From contig CAVTIA010000007.1 in the NCBI GenBank assembly GCA_963734635.1, positions 186,001-250,000 of the forward strand: DNA of 64,000 bases. Reading direction: 5' to 3'. Origin of the DNA: DATCJA01 sp963734635. GTDB taxonomy: Bacteria; Acidobacteriota; Vicinamibacteria; Vicinamibacterales; UBA2999. Both the position numbers and the translations under genes were made by a program. Below, one piece after another: positions 1-7,444 of the stretch. Position 1 is the first letter of the stretch. The number at the start of each line of letters is the position of its first letter. The notes beneath the pieces are model-generated. The model was not told where the DNA came from and did no database searches. It was given only the letters and a program-made list of their open reading frames with translations.

Positions 1-2567
1 AGAACCTGCCCACGCAGGGGCGCGAGATGCTGTCGTTGATGCAGATGATTCCTGGGTTGACGCCGCAACTGGACGCCGGAAATTTCGAGGGAACCACGTA
101 CAGCGCGAATGGCCGCGAGACCCAGAGCAATCTGTTCCTGGTGGACGGCGTCCACAACAAGGACGATCGCGGAGGGGCAATGACGCAGGTCACGATGACC
201 ATCGACGCCTTCTCCGAGTACAACGTGTTGACGCACGACTACGGAGCGGAGTACGGCGGGGCCTCCGGCGTCATCGTGAACGCCGTCACCAAGAGCGGGA
301 CGAATCAATTTCGTGGCAGTGGGTACTACTACGGTCAGGACGACCGCTTCAACTCCACCAACTACTTCACGAAGCTGGATGGCAGGGCCAAACCGGAGAG
401 CGGCAACGACATCATCGGGGCGAGCATCGGCGGGCCGATCGTCCGGAACAAGGCGTTCTTCTTCTTCAACACCGAGAAACAATGGCTCCAAGATGCGCTC
501 GATCTGAAGTTTCCCGCCGAGGCGGCTCCGCTGGCCACATCCTTCGCGGACGCCTACGACGTCAAACTCACCAAGTACTTCACGCGGGTAGATTACCAGT
601 TGACACCGGGGCATAACCTCCGTTTCTCGACAATATGGAACCCAAATACTGGTATCGGCGAATTGGCCGAGGCCGAGTTGAGCCTCAAAGAGAATTTTCG
701 CTACGAGCGGGCGAAGGAGACAATCCACAGCGCCCACTGGACCGCCGTGCTCAGTAGCCGGATGCTCAACGAGTTCAAAGTGAGCAGCACCGTCGAGCAT
801 CTGAGGCAGGCCGCCCGCGATCTCTTCAACGCCGACTTCAACAACGATCCGTTCGACCCGAAGACTCACGAAATTACCGGTCTGAACGGCAAGGATCCGT
901 TGGACTTCGGGGCGCAGCAGCAGCATCCCAGCTGGCGGGGGGGCCCGCGGGCGGCCACGGCAGCGCATTACTGGAACACGATTTCGCTGACGGAGCAGTT
1001 CACGTTCACGCCTGGCAATCACACGTGGAAGTTCGGCTTCGGCGCAAGCAGCAACGGTGGGACGACATTCACGTCGCCCGTCGGAAACGGCGGCCCCTTT
1101 GGCCAGTTCAACTTTCTGACGGACCGGCCGTTCGACCCGGCGAACCCCTCCACCTATCCGAGTCGTTTTCGAATTCGCGTGGGAGATCCGTTCTTCGACA
1201 TTGACGATTGGCGCACCAACGTCTATGTCTCGGACAAGTGGCGGGCAACGGACAAGCTGACCTTGAACCTCGGTGTGCGGTACGACTACTCGGACATCGT
1301 GCCCGAGACGAAGGACGCCGTCGCGCCCCGGATTGGCGTGGCGTACGCCGCGAGCGACACGATGGTCTTTCGTGGCGGCATCGGGAAGTTCTACGAGCCG
1401 GCGCGGAACGAGTTCATGTACGACATCCTGGGGAACGACGTGATCGGAACGGCGTATTCGTTCGATACCGGGAACGATCGGGCGTCACAGAATGGCCAAC
1501 GGCCGGCGCATGTCTGTCTGAATCCCGTTGGCGATGGCCAGGGACGCGCGCAGATCAGCGCCGCCTGTCGGGCCTTCCTGGTGGACCTGCGCAACCGGAA
1601 CGCAGCCGGTCAGCTGTTCCTCGACATCCCCACCCTCCGCGGGAATCCGAGGCTGGGCTATCTGTGGTCGTGGAGCGGCGGCATGGAGCGCCAGCTCGTG
1701 CCGAACCTGGCCCTCACGGTCGATTACGTCGGCAACATCGGGCGCGATCAGACGGGCAAGATCGACATCAACGAAGGGCCGCTGAATGCCAGCGGCAGCG
1801 TGACCCGGCTGGGCATCAACGTGTTCGATCCGACGGGCACGCTGATTCCGGCGGCCGCGCGCGGCGTGAATTTCCGGCGTGTGCTGCAGTATCAGACGCT
1901 GGACGCCTTCGATAGCGACTACCACGCGCTGGAGCTGGGTGTGGTGAAGCGGCTGGCCAACCGCTGGTCCGGGCGCGCCAGCTACACGTTGGCCCGCTCG
2001 CGTGACGTCAACGTCCAGACGGGGAATGCCTTTGCCATCTGGGGCAGGCGGGTCAACGACGATTACGGCGTGACGAGCGGGCTCAACCCGCGGGCGGACT
2101 ACGGCCTGACGAACCTGGACAACCGGCACGCCTTCACGGCCGGCGGCAACTGGGACGCATGGCGCGGGCTGGGCCTCGGGGCGACTTTCGTGTACTACAC
2201 CGGCAATCCGGTAAATGAGCTCGCGGGCGACGACGTGAACAACGACCTGGACACCTTTGACCGGCCGGTGAAAGGCCGCCATGATGCGACTCTTCCGATC
2301 CTGTCAGAGGTCGACGCCAATGGCTACGCCATCCACAATACGATGCCTGGCTATTCCGATTTCCTGGCGCTGAATCTGCGGGTGCAGTACCAGGTTCCGA
2401 TGGGCGCCGCGAATCGCACGCTCGGCGTCTACTGGGAAGTCTACAACCTCACCAATCGCAACAATTTCGGCAATCCTTTCAACGAGCGCACGAGCTCTCA
2501 GTTCAACGAGTTGACCAGTGTCGGCGCACCACGCACGATGCAACTCGGACTGCGGTACGAGTTCTGA
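1..2567 (+). CDS. TonB-dependent receptor, Oar-like (5' end outside window)
   Basis: Outer-membrane beta-barrel receptor of the large carboxypeptidase-regulatory-domain type common in Acidobacteriota; the ligand is unknown. The open frame runs off the left edge: the first readable residues are N-L-P-T-Q-G-R-E, the usual start of the plug (LPxxGR followed by a run ending in PG). About 850 residues of plug and barrel are present, rich in alternating aromatic strands, and the protein ends ...GLRYEF with the terminal Phe typical of outer-membrane barrels. Signal peptide and N-terminal regulatory domain must lie upstream of the window. A dispersed hairpin starts 14 bp after the stop. Family call is strong; substrate cannot be assigned. 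Confidence 0.93.
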   Translation, partial: NLPTQGREMLSLMQMIPGLTPQLDAGNFEGTTYSANGRETQSNLFLVDGVHNKDDRGGAMTQVTMTIDAFSEYNVLTHDYGAEYGGASGVIVNAVTKSGTNQFRGSGYYYGQDDRFNSTNYFTKLDGRAKPESGNDIIGASIGGPIVRNKAFFFFNTEKQWLQDALDLKFPAEAAPLATSFADAYDVKLTKYFTRVDYQLTPGHNLRFSTIWNPNTGIGELAEAELSLKENFRYERAKETIHSAHWTAVLSSRMLNEFKVSSTVEHLRQAARDLFNADFNNDPFDPKTHEITGLNGKDPLDFGAQQQHPSWRGGPRAATAAHYWNTISLTEQFTFTPGNHTWKFGFGASSNGGTTFTSPVGNGGPFGQFNFLTDRPFDPANPSTYPSRFRIRVGDPFFDIDDWRTNVYVSDKWRATDKLTLNLGVRYDYSDIVPETKDAVAPRIGVAYAASDTMVFRGGIGKFYEPARNEFMYDILGNDVIGTAYSFDTGNDRASQNGQRPAHVCLNPVGDGQGRAQISAACRAFLVDLRNRNAAGQLFLDIPTLRGNPRLGYLWSWSGGMERQLVPNLALTVDYVGNIGRDQTGKIDINEGPLNASGSVTRLGINVFDPTGTLIPAAARGVNFRRVLQYQTLDAFDSDYHALELGVVKRLANRWSGRASYTLARSRDVNVQTGNAFAIWGRRVNDDYGVTSGLNPRADYGLTNLDNRHAFTAGGNWDAWRGLGLGATFVYYTGNPVNELAGDDVNNDLDTFDRPVKGRHDATLPILSEVDANGYAIHNTMPGYSDFLALNLRVQYQVPMGAANRTLGVYWEVYNLTNRNNFGNPFNERTSSQFNELTSVGAPRTMQLGLRYEF

Positions 2568-2581
2568 GATGAGGCCATTTC

Positions 2582-2650
2582 GCGCAGGCTGAAGCCTGCG
2601 CACTACGGGCGTCGACTAAATGTAGCGCGCACGCTGAAGCGTGCGCGCTA
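2582..2650. repeat. two dispersed stem-loop repeats (CTGAAG type)
   Basis: Two perfect hairpins lie between convergent genes. The first (2582-2601) has an 8-bp stem GCGCAGGC with loop TGAA. The second (2623-2650) has a 12-bp stem TAGCGCGCACGC with loop TGAA. The outer TAG of the second is also the stop codon of the minus-strand gene that follows. They belong to the hairpin family found at about a dozen other places in this window. They could act as bidirectional terminators or 3'-end stabilisers, although neither has a clean T tract. Confidence 0.8.
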
Positions 2651-3370
2651 CCTTCCCGGATCGAGATCGCGCAACACCACGAGCAGCACCTGTCGCGCCA
2701 CGCGAGCGTCGCGCTCGGAAATGGCATCTGCAGGCGCACTTCCCTCGTCCACGGCAGGCTCGCGGTAACTCCGGGCTGCCTGCGACAGGCGCGCGCACCC
2801 CCTCCCGATAAGTCCTTCGCGCTCTGCGGCCACGATGCGTGCGTCGAACGACCAATCTGAAACCTTCAGCCCCTTTTTCTCGAGCGCGTCGGTGATGACG
2901 GCTTCGAGGATGCTGCATGAGGCAACGAACGCGGCGTTGACATCCCCGCTCTCGAGCGCGCGTGTGCCGTCGGCAAAAGCTTCCGCGAGGATGGGGCGAA
3001 GCTGCGCATTGTGGACGAACTCGAAGCGGCGGACTTGCGATGCCGTGTCCGGCGTAGCCGTCACGTGTTCCGCGGTTATCAGCGACGTTCGCGCTTGTGC
3101 AAGCACGCCGAGAATTCGTTCAACGATTTCCGACGCGCTCGCCTCGACAATCACACCGCCGTCGGCGCCCCGCATGAGAAATGCGCTGCTGTATGCCCTG
3201 GAGAGCCAGTGGGCTTTGCTGCCGCCGGATAGCTGATTGATTGCAGCTGCGCAATCGCGCTGCCATATGCGGACGTCAGCCACGACAGTCGTGCCCTTGA
3301 TCTCGTGTCCACGTCGCATCAAACCGTCGACCATTCCAATAGCGGCGGACTTAATCGGGTCGGCCGTCAT
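2648..3370 (-). CDS. HEPN-like hypothetical protein
   Basis: 240-residue soluble protein, not assigned to a named family with certainty. The central part (around residues 125-180, with the segment NAAFVASCSILEAVITDAL) resembles the helical HEPN-type fold seen in some Abi-C-like and DUF4145-like proteins; this is a weak resemblance judged by eye. No signal peptide or membrane segment. Its ATG overlaps the stop of the upstream FadR-type regulator by 4 bp (ATGA), so the two are translationally coupled. Its TAG stop lies in the arm of a dispersed hairpin. Function unknown; a role as a toxin or abortive-infection protein is possible but unsupported by an antitoxin neighbour. Confidence 0.7.
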   Translation of the reverse strand: MTADPIKSAAIGMVDGLMRRGHEIKGTTVVADVRIWQRDCAAAINQLSGGSKAHWLSRAYSSAFLMRGADGGVIVEASASEIVERILGVLAQARTSLITAEHVTATPDTASQVRRFEFVHNAQLRPILAEAFADGTRALESGDVNAAFVASCSILEAVITDALEKKGLKVSDWSFDARIVAAEREGLIGRGCARLSQAARSYREPAVDEGSAPADAISERDARVARQVLLVVLRDLDPGR

Positions 3371-4179
3371 TTTTCCGGGTGCACCAGGAGGTCGGCGATC
3401 TGATCGATGTGATGACGCATCGCTTCTGCGGCGGCGTCTGCGTCGCGCCTTTGCAACGCGGCGACGACGGCTTCGTGCCCCTGCATGGACCGACCTGGAC
3501 GTCCCTCCTGCTTCAGGGCCAGCTTGCGTGACTCCACGAGCAGATCGTTCAGCGTCGCCATGATGCTGACGACGACACGGTTCTGCGTGGCGCGTGCAAG
3601 AACTCCATGAAACGCGGTGTCCTCGACGATGGCGAGCTGACGTGTTTTGAGCTTGCGGCGCTGCGCGTCGAGAATCCGCTGCAGGTCAACGAGATCCTCC
3701 TCGGTGATGCGGGTGGCGGCCACGCGGGCCACGGCCGGCTCGAACATCCGACGCACGTCCAGCAGCTCATCTTCGAGGTCGTGGCGATACGTAAGGACGG
3801 ACGCGAGTGGCGCCACGAGGCGATCGACGTCGAGCTCCTGCGGAAATGTACCTTGCCCGTGCCGGGTGACGAGCAACCCGATCGTCTCCAGCACGCGCAG
3901 CGCATCCCGGATCGAGCCACGACTCACGCCGAACCGCTCGGCAAGCTGTCGTTCTCCTGGCAGCGGCTGCCCTGCCGGGAATGTCGAGTCCAGAATCAGC
4001 AGGCGAATACGGTCGGCAACCTGCTCCGTAACGCGCGTCTTTCTGATTGGCTCGATCTGGCTCGCATCGCGGGGGCTGCGCGATGACGCCGGTCTACGCG
4101 ATGCGACCGTCCCTCGCCCGGCGGCAGGGCCGTTTCGTTGGGGTGCGTCGCGCTTGACAGGGCCACGGTGGGGTGTCAC
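3367..4179 (-). CDS. GntR-family (FadR/FCD subfamily) transcriptional regulator
   Basis: DNA-binding regulator with an N-terminal winged helix (VTEQVADRIRLLIL ... LPGERQLAERFGVSRGSIRDALRVLE) and a C-terminal all-helical FCD effector domain (R-R-M-F-E-P, then conserved His at DTAFHGVL and at MRHHIDQI). No ATG precedes the HTH in this frame. I chose GTG at 4179 because GGAAG lies 7 bases upstream; this gives 270 residues with a basic N-terminal extension of about 50. The open frame continues much farther upstream without a plausible start. It is divergent from the CDC48/oxidoreductase operon, with operator-like palindromes between, so it probably controls that operon in response to a small organic acid. 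Confidence 0.9.
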   Translation of the reverse strand: MTPHRGPVKRDAPQRNGPAAGRGTVASRRPASSRSPRDASQIEPIRKTRVTEQVADRIRLLILDSTFPAGQPLPGERQLAERFGVSRGSIRDALRVLETIGLLVTRHGQGTFPQELDVDRLVAPLASVLTYRHDLEDELLDVRRMFEPAVARVAATRITEEDLVDLQRILDAQRRKLKTRQLAIVEDTAFHGVLARATQNRVVVSIMATLNDLLVESRKLALKQEGRPGRSMQGHEAVVAALQRRDADAAAEAMRHHIDQIADLLVHPEK

Positions 4180-4216
4180 ACTTCCGCTTCCAACTGGTTC
4201 GACCACTGGGCCAGTG
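4154..4216. promoter_or_regulatory. divergent promoter region with two GntR-type palindromes
   Basis: Between the regulator and the divergent operon. TGGTTCGACCA (4195-4205) is a perfect 4-3-4 palindrome of the TGGT-N3-ACCA form known for FadR-subfamily operators. It abuts CACTGGGCCAGTG (4204-4216), a perfect 13-bp palindrome around a central G. A TTGACA hexamer sits at 4154-4159 on the plus strand, with only a weak -10 (CACACT, 4177-4182). The placement, just upstream of both starts, suits autoregulation plus control of the operon. Operator identity is inferred. Confidence 0.55.
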
Positions 4217-4239
4217 TAGCACGCGTCCCAAGCGCCGAC

Positions 4240-4578
4240 ATGGGGGAAATTCTCACGTTCACTGTCGCCGGATCTCCACAGACGGTCTCCCGGGCCATCG
4301 AGGAGTACGCCCGTGGCGAGGGGCGCGTCACCGCCATCGTCGTGCCCTGGGAAAGCGACCGCCACACGCTCAGCATGGCCGTGACCGCAGTCAAGAAAGA
4401 CGGATGGGCGATCGAGCACACCAACCTTGGCACCATCCGCCTCACCGATGCCGGCGACGAGCGCACTACCCTGGCCATCACGGCTGAACCGCCCGACCAT
4501 CCGGAACGCGCACAGCTGACCGCCGTATTCGAGCGGTTCGTACGTCAGGTCCAGAGTCGGTTTCACGTCCAGGCATGA
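4240..4578 (+). CDS. small hypothetical protein, first gene of the CDC48 operon
   Basis: 112-residue acidic soluble protein (MGEILTFTVAGSPQTV...), no recognised family, no membrane segment. A longer frame exists upstream, but ATG 4240 is preferred because the earlier part overlaps the operator region and has poor coding character. Its stop overlaps the ATG of the AAA+ ATPase by 4 bp, so it is translationally coupled to it. It could be an adaptor or partner of the ATPase or the oxidoreductase; this rests only on position. Confidence 0.75.
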   Translation: MGEILTFTVAGSPQTVSRAIEEYARGEGRVTAIVVPWESDRHTLSMAVTAVKKDGWAIEHTNLGTIRLTDAGDERTTLAITAEPPDHPERAQLTAVFERFVRQVQSRFHVQA

Positions 4579-6791
4579 ATAGTTCGTCGGGCGATCACCG
4601 CACGTCGGAACCGACGCCAGTGATGGTGGCTGTCGCCCTCCCGTTGCGAGTTGCGGAGGCGCGGGTTGAGGACATCGGCCACGCCGTTGCCCGCGTCGCA
4701 CCGGCGGACCTCGTGCGCCTTGGCGCGCAACCGGGCGACGTGCTCAAGATCACCGGCGGCACGAGCGCCGTGGCGCGCGCCGAGCTCTCCGACGACGAAC
4801 ACGAGGGCGTGATCCAGATCGATGGGACGACGCGCAGTAATTGCGGCGCGGGACTCCAGGAACAGGTCTCGGTGACCATTGTCGAGACCAATCAGGCGGT
4901 CGCCGTTCGCTTCACTCCGCTCTGGGCGGGTGCTCCGCCCGCGATCATTGCGCCCGAACGGATGCTGCAGGATCTCGAAGGCGTTCCCGTGATCGTCGGG
5001 TCCGCAGTCCGGGTACCGACGTTCGCCAAAGCGGTGAACTTTCAGGTGGTCCGCACGATTCCGTCCGGCGCGGTCATCATCGGGAAGCGCACGGACATCC
5101 GCGTCGTCGAAGGCGAGCAAACCGGAGCACGCGCTCCGGCAGTGTCGTATGAGGACATTGGCGGGCTTGAACGCGAGGTCGCACGGGTCCGCGAGATCGT
5201 TGAGCTCCCGCTCAAGCACTCCCGCATCTTCGAGCGGCTCGGCATCCTCGCGCCGAAGGGCGTGCTGTTATACGGACCACCAGGGACAGGCAAGACCCTT
5301 CTCGCCCGTGCCGTTGCCGCAGAAAGCCGCGTGCACTTCATCCATCTCAACGGTCCGGAGATCATGCGGAAGTTCTACGGCGAGAGCGAGGGCAAGCTCC
5401 GCGAGGTCTTCGAAGAGGCGGCGCGCCGCGCCCCCTCCATCCTGTTCATCGACGAAATCGACGCGGTGGCGCCCAAGCGGGCCGAGGTGCCTGGTGAAGT
5501 CGAAAAACGGGTGGTGGCGCAGTTGCTCAGCCTGATGGACGGTTTCGTGTCGCGCGGACAGGTCATCGTCATCGGCGCAACGAATATCCCGGAAGTGCTG
5601 GATCCAGCGCTCCGCCGCCCCGGCCGTTTCGACCGCGAGATCGAGATCGGCGTCCCGAACACACAGGCGCGCCTGCAGATCCTCAAGATCCACTCACGCG
5701 CGATGCCGCTCGGCTCGGACGTCGATCTGCAGGAAATCGCCGAGCATTCCCACGGCTTCGTCGGCGCAGATCTCGAGGCGCTGTGTCAGGAAGTCGGCAT
5801 GGTCGCGCTGCGCCGGTTCCTGTCATCCACCTGGTTGCCCCCGCCTTCCGCTGCGCTCGATCGACCCGCACCGTCTCGCGAAGTGGGCACATCGAACGTG
5901 TCCGGCGAACCGGCCGATCTAGCAACGCTGGAGATCACGCGCGACGACTTCCTCACGGGGTTGAAAGAGGTCGAACCAAGCGCGACGCGCGAGTTTTTCA
6001 TCGAGAAGAGCTCCTCCACCTTCGCGTCGCTGGGCGGGCTTGACGAGGTGAAGCGGCTGCTCGACGCGGTGGTGGACCATGCACATATGCATGGCGACGT
6101 CTACGACCAGGTGGGGTTGACGCCACCGCGCGGCATCCTGCTCGTCGGGCCCTCGGGAACGGGAAAAACCGCCATGGCGCGGGCGCTTTCAGGTGAGAAG
6201 CAGATACCGCTCATTGCCATCGACGGCCCCCAGCTCTATTCGAAATGGCTTGGCGAATCAGAGAAGGCCCTGCGCGAGGTGTTCAAGAAGGCCAGGCGCA
6301 CGGCTCCCTGCCTCCTGTTCTTCGACACGATCGACGCAATTGCGCCGCGAATCGCGGCGGATCATTTCGGGGCCGACGTCTTTCAGCGCATTCTCGGCCA
6401 GCTGCTGCGGGAGATCGACAACCTGCGCGACGTGAGAGGCGTGATCCTGCTGGCCGCCACCAATCGGCCGGAGCGGGTCGAACCGGCCCTCTTGCGGAGC
6501 GGGCGGTTCGACTATATCGTTCGCTTTGCGAAGCCGGACACGGCCGACCGGACGGCGATCGTTCGGCTCTGCTGCCGCCGGGTGCCACTGGCGCCGGACG
6601 TGGACGTTGCCGATCTGGCCAAGCGCGCCGAGGGATTCACCGGGGCCGACCTCGAGACGCTGTGCAAGAAGGCAACGCTGCTCGCGATTGCCGACTTCCA
6701 GCGAAACGCGCCTCGAGGCGCCTTCGTTGTAAGCCAGCGCGATTTTTTGACAGTTCTGGAGAGCGGACCTTCAATCGAGACCACATCATGA
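4575..6791 (+). CDS. CDC48/VAT-like double-domain AAA+ ATPase
   Basis: 738-residue bacterial homologue of p97/CDC48/VAT unfoldases. Residues about 12-185 form the double-psi-barrel N domain. The D1 ring follows, with Walker A GPPGTGKT (234-241), Walker B ILFIDEID (D293, E294) and RRPGRFD as sensor/arginine region. D2 has Walker A GPSGTGKT (525-532), but its Walker B reads LLFFDTID, with Thr585 where the catalytic Glu is expected, so D2 may bind ATP yet hydrolyse it poorly. It is coupled by 4-bp overlaps both to the small gene upstream and to the oxidoreductase gamma subunit downstream, implying a role in assembly, activation or turnover of that enzyme. Such ATPases are best known in archaea and eukaryotes but occur sporadically in bacteria. 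Confidence 0.93.
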   Translation: MNSSSGDHRTSEPTPVMVAVALPLRVAEARVEDIGHAVARVAPADLVRLGAQPGDVLKITGGTSAVARAELSDDEHEGVIQIDGTTRSNCGAGLQEQVSVTIVETNQAVAVRFTPLWAGAPPAIIAPERMLQDLEGVPVIVGSAVRVPTFAKAVNFQVVRTIPSGAVIIGKRTDIRVVEGEQTGARAPAVSYEDIGGLEREVARVREIVELPLKHSRIFERLGILAPKGVLLYGPPGTGKTLLARAVAAESRVHFIHLNGPEIMRKFYGESEGKLREVFEEAARRAPSILFIDEIDAVAPKRAEVPGEVEKRVVAQLLSLMDGFVSRGQVIVIGATNIPEVLDPALRRPGRFDREIEIGVPNTQARLQILKIHSRAMPLGSDVDLQEIAEHSHGFVGADLEALCQEVGMVALRRFLSSTWLPPPSAALDRPAPSREVGTSNVSGEPADLATLEITRDDFLTGLKEVEPSATREFFIEKSSSTFASLGGLDEVKRLLDAVVDHAHMHGDVYDQVGLTPPRGILLVGPSGTGKTAMARALSGEKQIPLIAIDGPQLYSKWLGESEKALREVFKKARRTAPCLLFFDTIDAIAPRIAADHFGADVFQRILGQLLREIDNLRDVRGVILLAATNRPERVEPALLRSGRFDYIVRFAKPDTADRTAIVRLCCRRVPLAPDVDVADLAKRAEGFTGADLETLCKKATLLAIADFQRNAPRGAFVVSQRDFLTVLESGPSIETTS

Positions 6792-7435
6792 GCTACACCG
6801 AGCTGACCGTTTGGACCCGCGGCATCATCATGGACAAGGAAGGCCGCGACATTGTCAATTCGATCGCCGCGGCCGGGCGCCTGGAGGGCAAGTTCGCCCA
6901 GGCGATGGAAAATTACGTCGACAACCCTGATCGCACCAACGCGCCGACGCGCAAGTACTGCCGCCTCAGCGAGAGCGAGATCGAGAACGCTCTCACCTAC
7001 GAGAACGAGCAGCCGAACATCGTCGTGCTCGTCGAACAGACGATGGTCAAGGGCTGGGACTACATGCGCGGCATGCCTCCCGGCGGCACGCTGGTGATCA
7101 ATACGCACTATTCGCCCGATTACATGATCCGGTTCGTGCCCGGGCCCGAACGGCTCGCGCAGCTCGTGTGCGTCGATGCCGCGAAGCTCGCCGAGCATAA
7201 ATGGCTCTACTACCGTTTGGGCGAGCTGGGGCTCGACCGGTTGTCTACCGAAGGAGCGGCCGAGCGAAACAACGCGATTGCGCCGGATATCGCTGCCCCG
7301 CTCATCGCGGCGGTCGTCAAGACGACCGGCATCGTCAAGCTCGCGACGATCGAGCCAATGATTGCGAACAAAGGCGCGTTCCACGCCGCGCTGGATCAGA
7401 TACACGTTCTGCCGCTGAACCCGGTGGCGGCATAG
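6788..7435 (+). CDS. 2-oxoacid:acceptor oxidoreductase, gamma subunit
   Basis: 215-residue protein of the POR/KOR gamma family, which contacts the coenzyme A or acceptor side of thiamine-diphosphate 2-oxoacid oxidoreductases. Readable features are the opening ELTVWTRGIIMDKEG, the central VLVEQTMVKGWDYM and PPGGTLVINTHYSP segments, and the C-terminal NNAIAPDIAAPLIAAVVK block. Start is ATG 6788, overlapping the ATPase stop as ATGA. With the next three genes it forms a complete enzyme. The order gamma, flavoprotein-ferredoxin, alpha, beta resembles NAD(P)-linked phenylglyoxylate dehydrogenase-type enzymes; the substrate is inferred, not shown. Confidence 0.85.
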   Translation: MSYTELTVWTRGIIMDKEGRDIVNSIAAAGRLEGKFAQAMENYVDNPDRTNAPTRKYCRLSESEIENALTYENEQPNIVVLVEQTMVKGWDYMRGMPPGGTLVINTHYSPDYMIRFVPGPERLAQLVCVDAAKLAEHKWLYYRLGELGLDRLSTEGAAERNNAIAPDIAAPLIAAVVKTTGIVKLATIEPMIANKGAFHAALDQIHVLPLNPVAA

Positions 7436-7444
7436 GGGTTCTTC

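Noticed and set aside
4182..4701. N-terminal extension of the GntR-type regulator up to 4701
   Set aside because: The extra residues are antisense to the small protein and the ATPase start, cross the operator region, and contain no domain; a GTG with a ribosome site gives a normal length.
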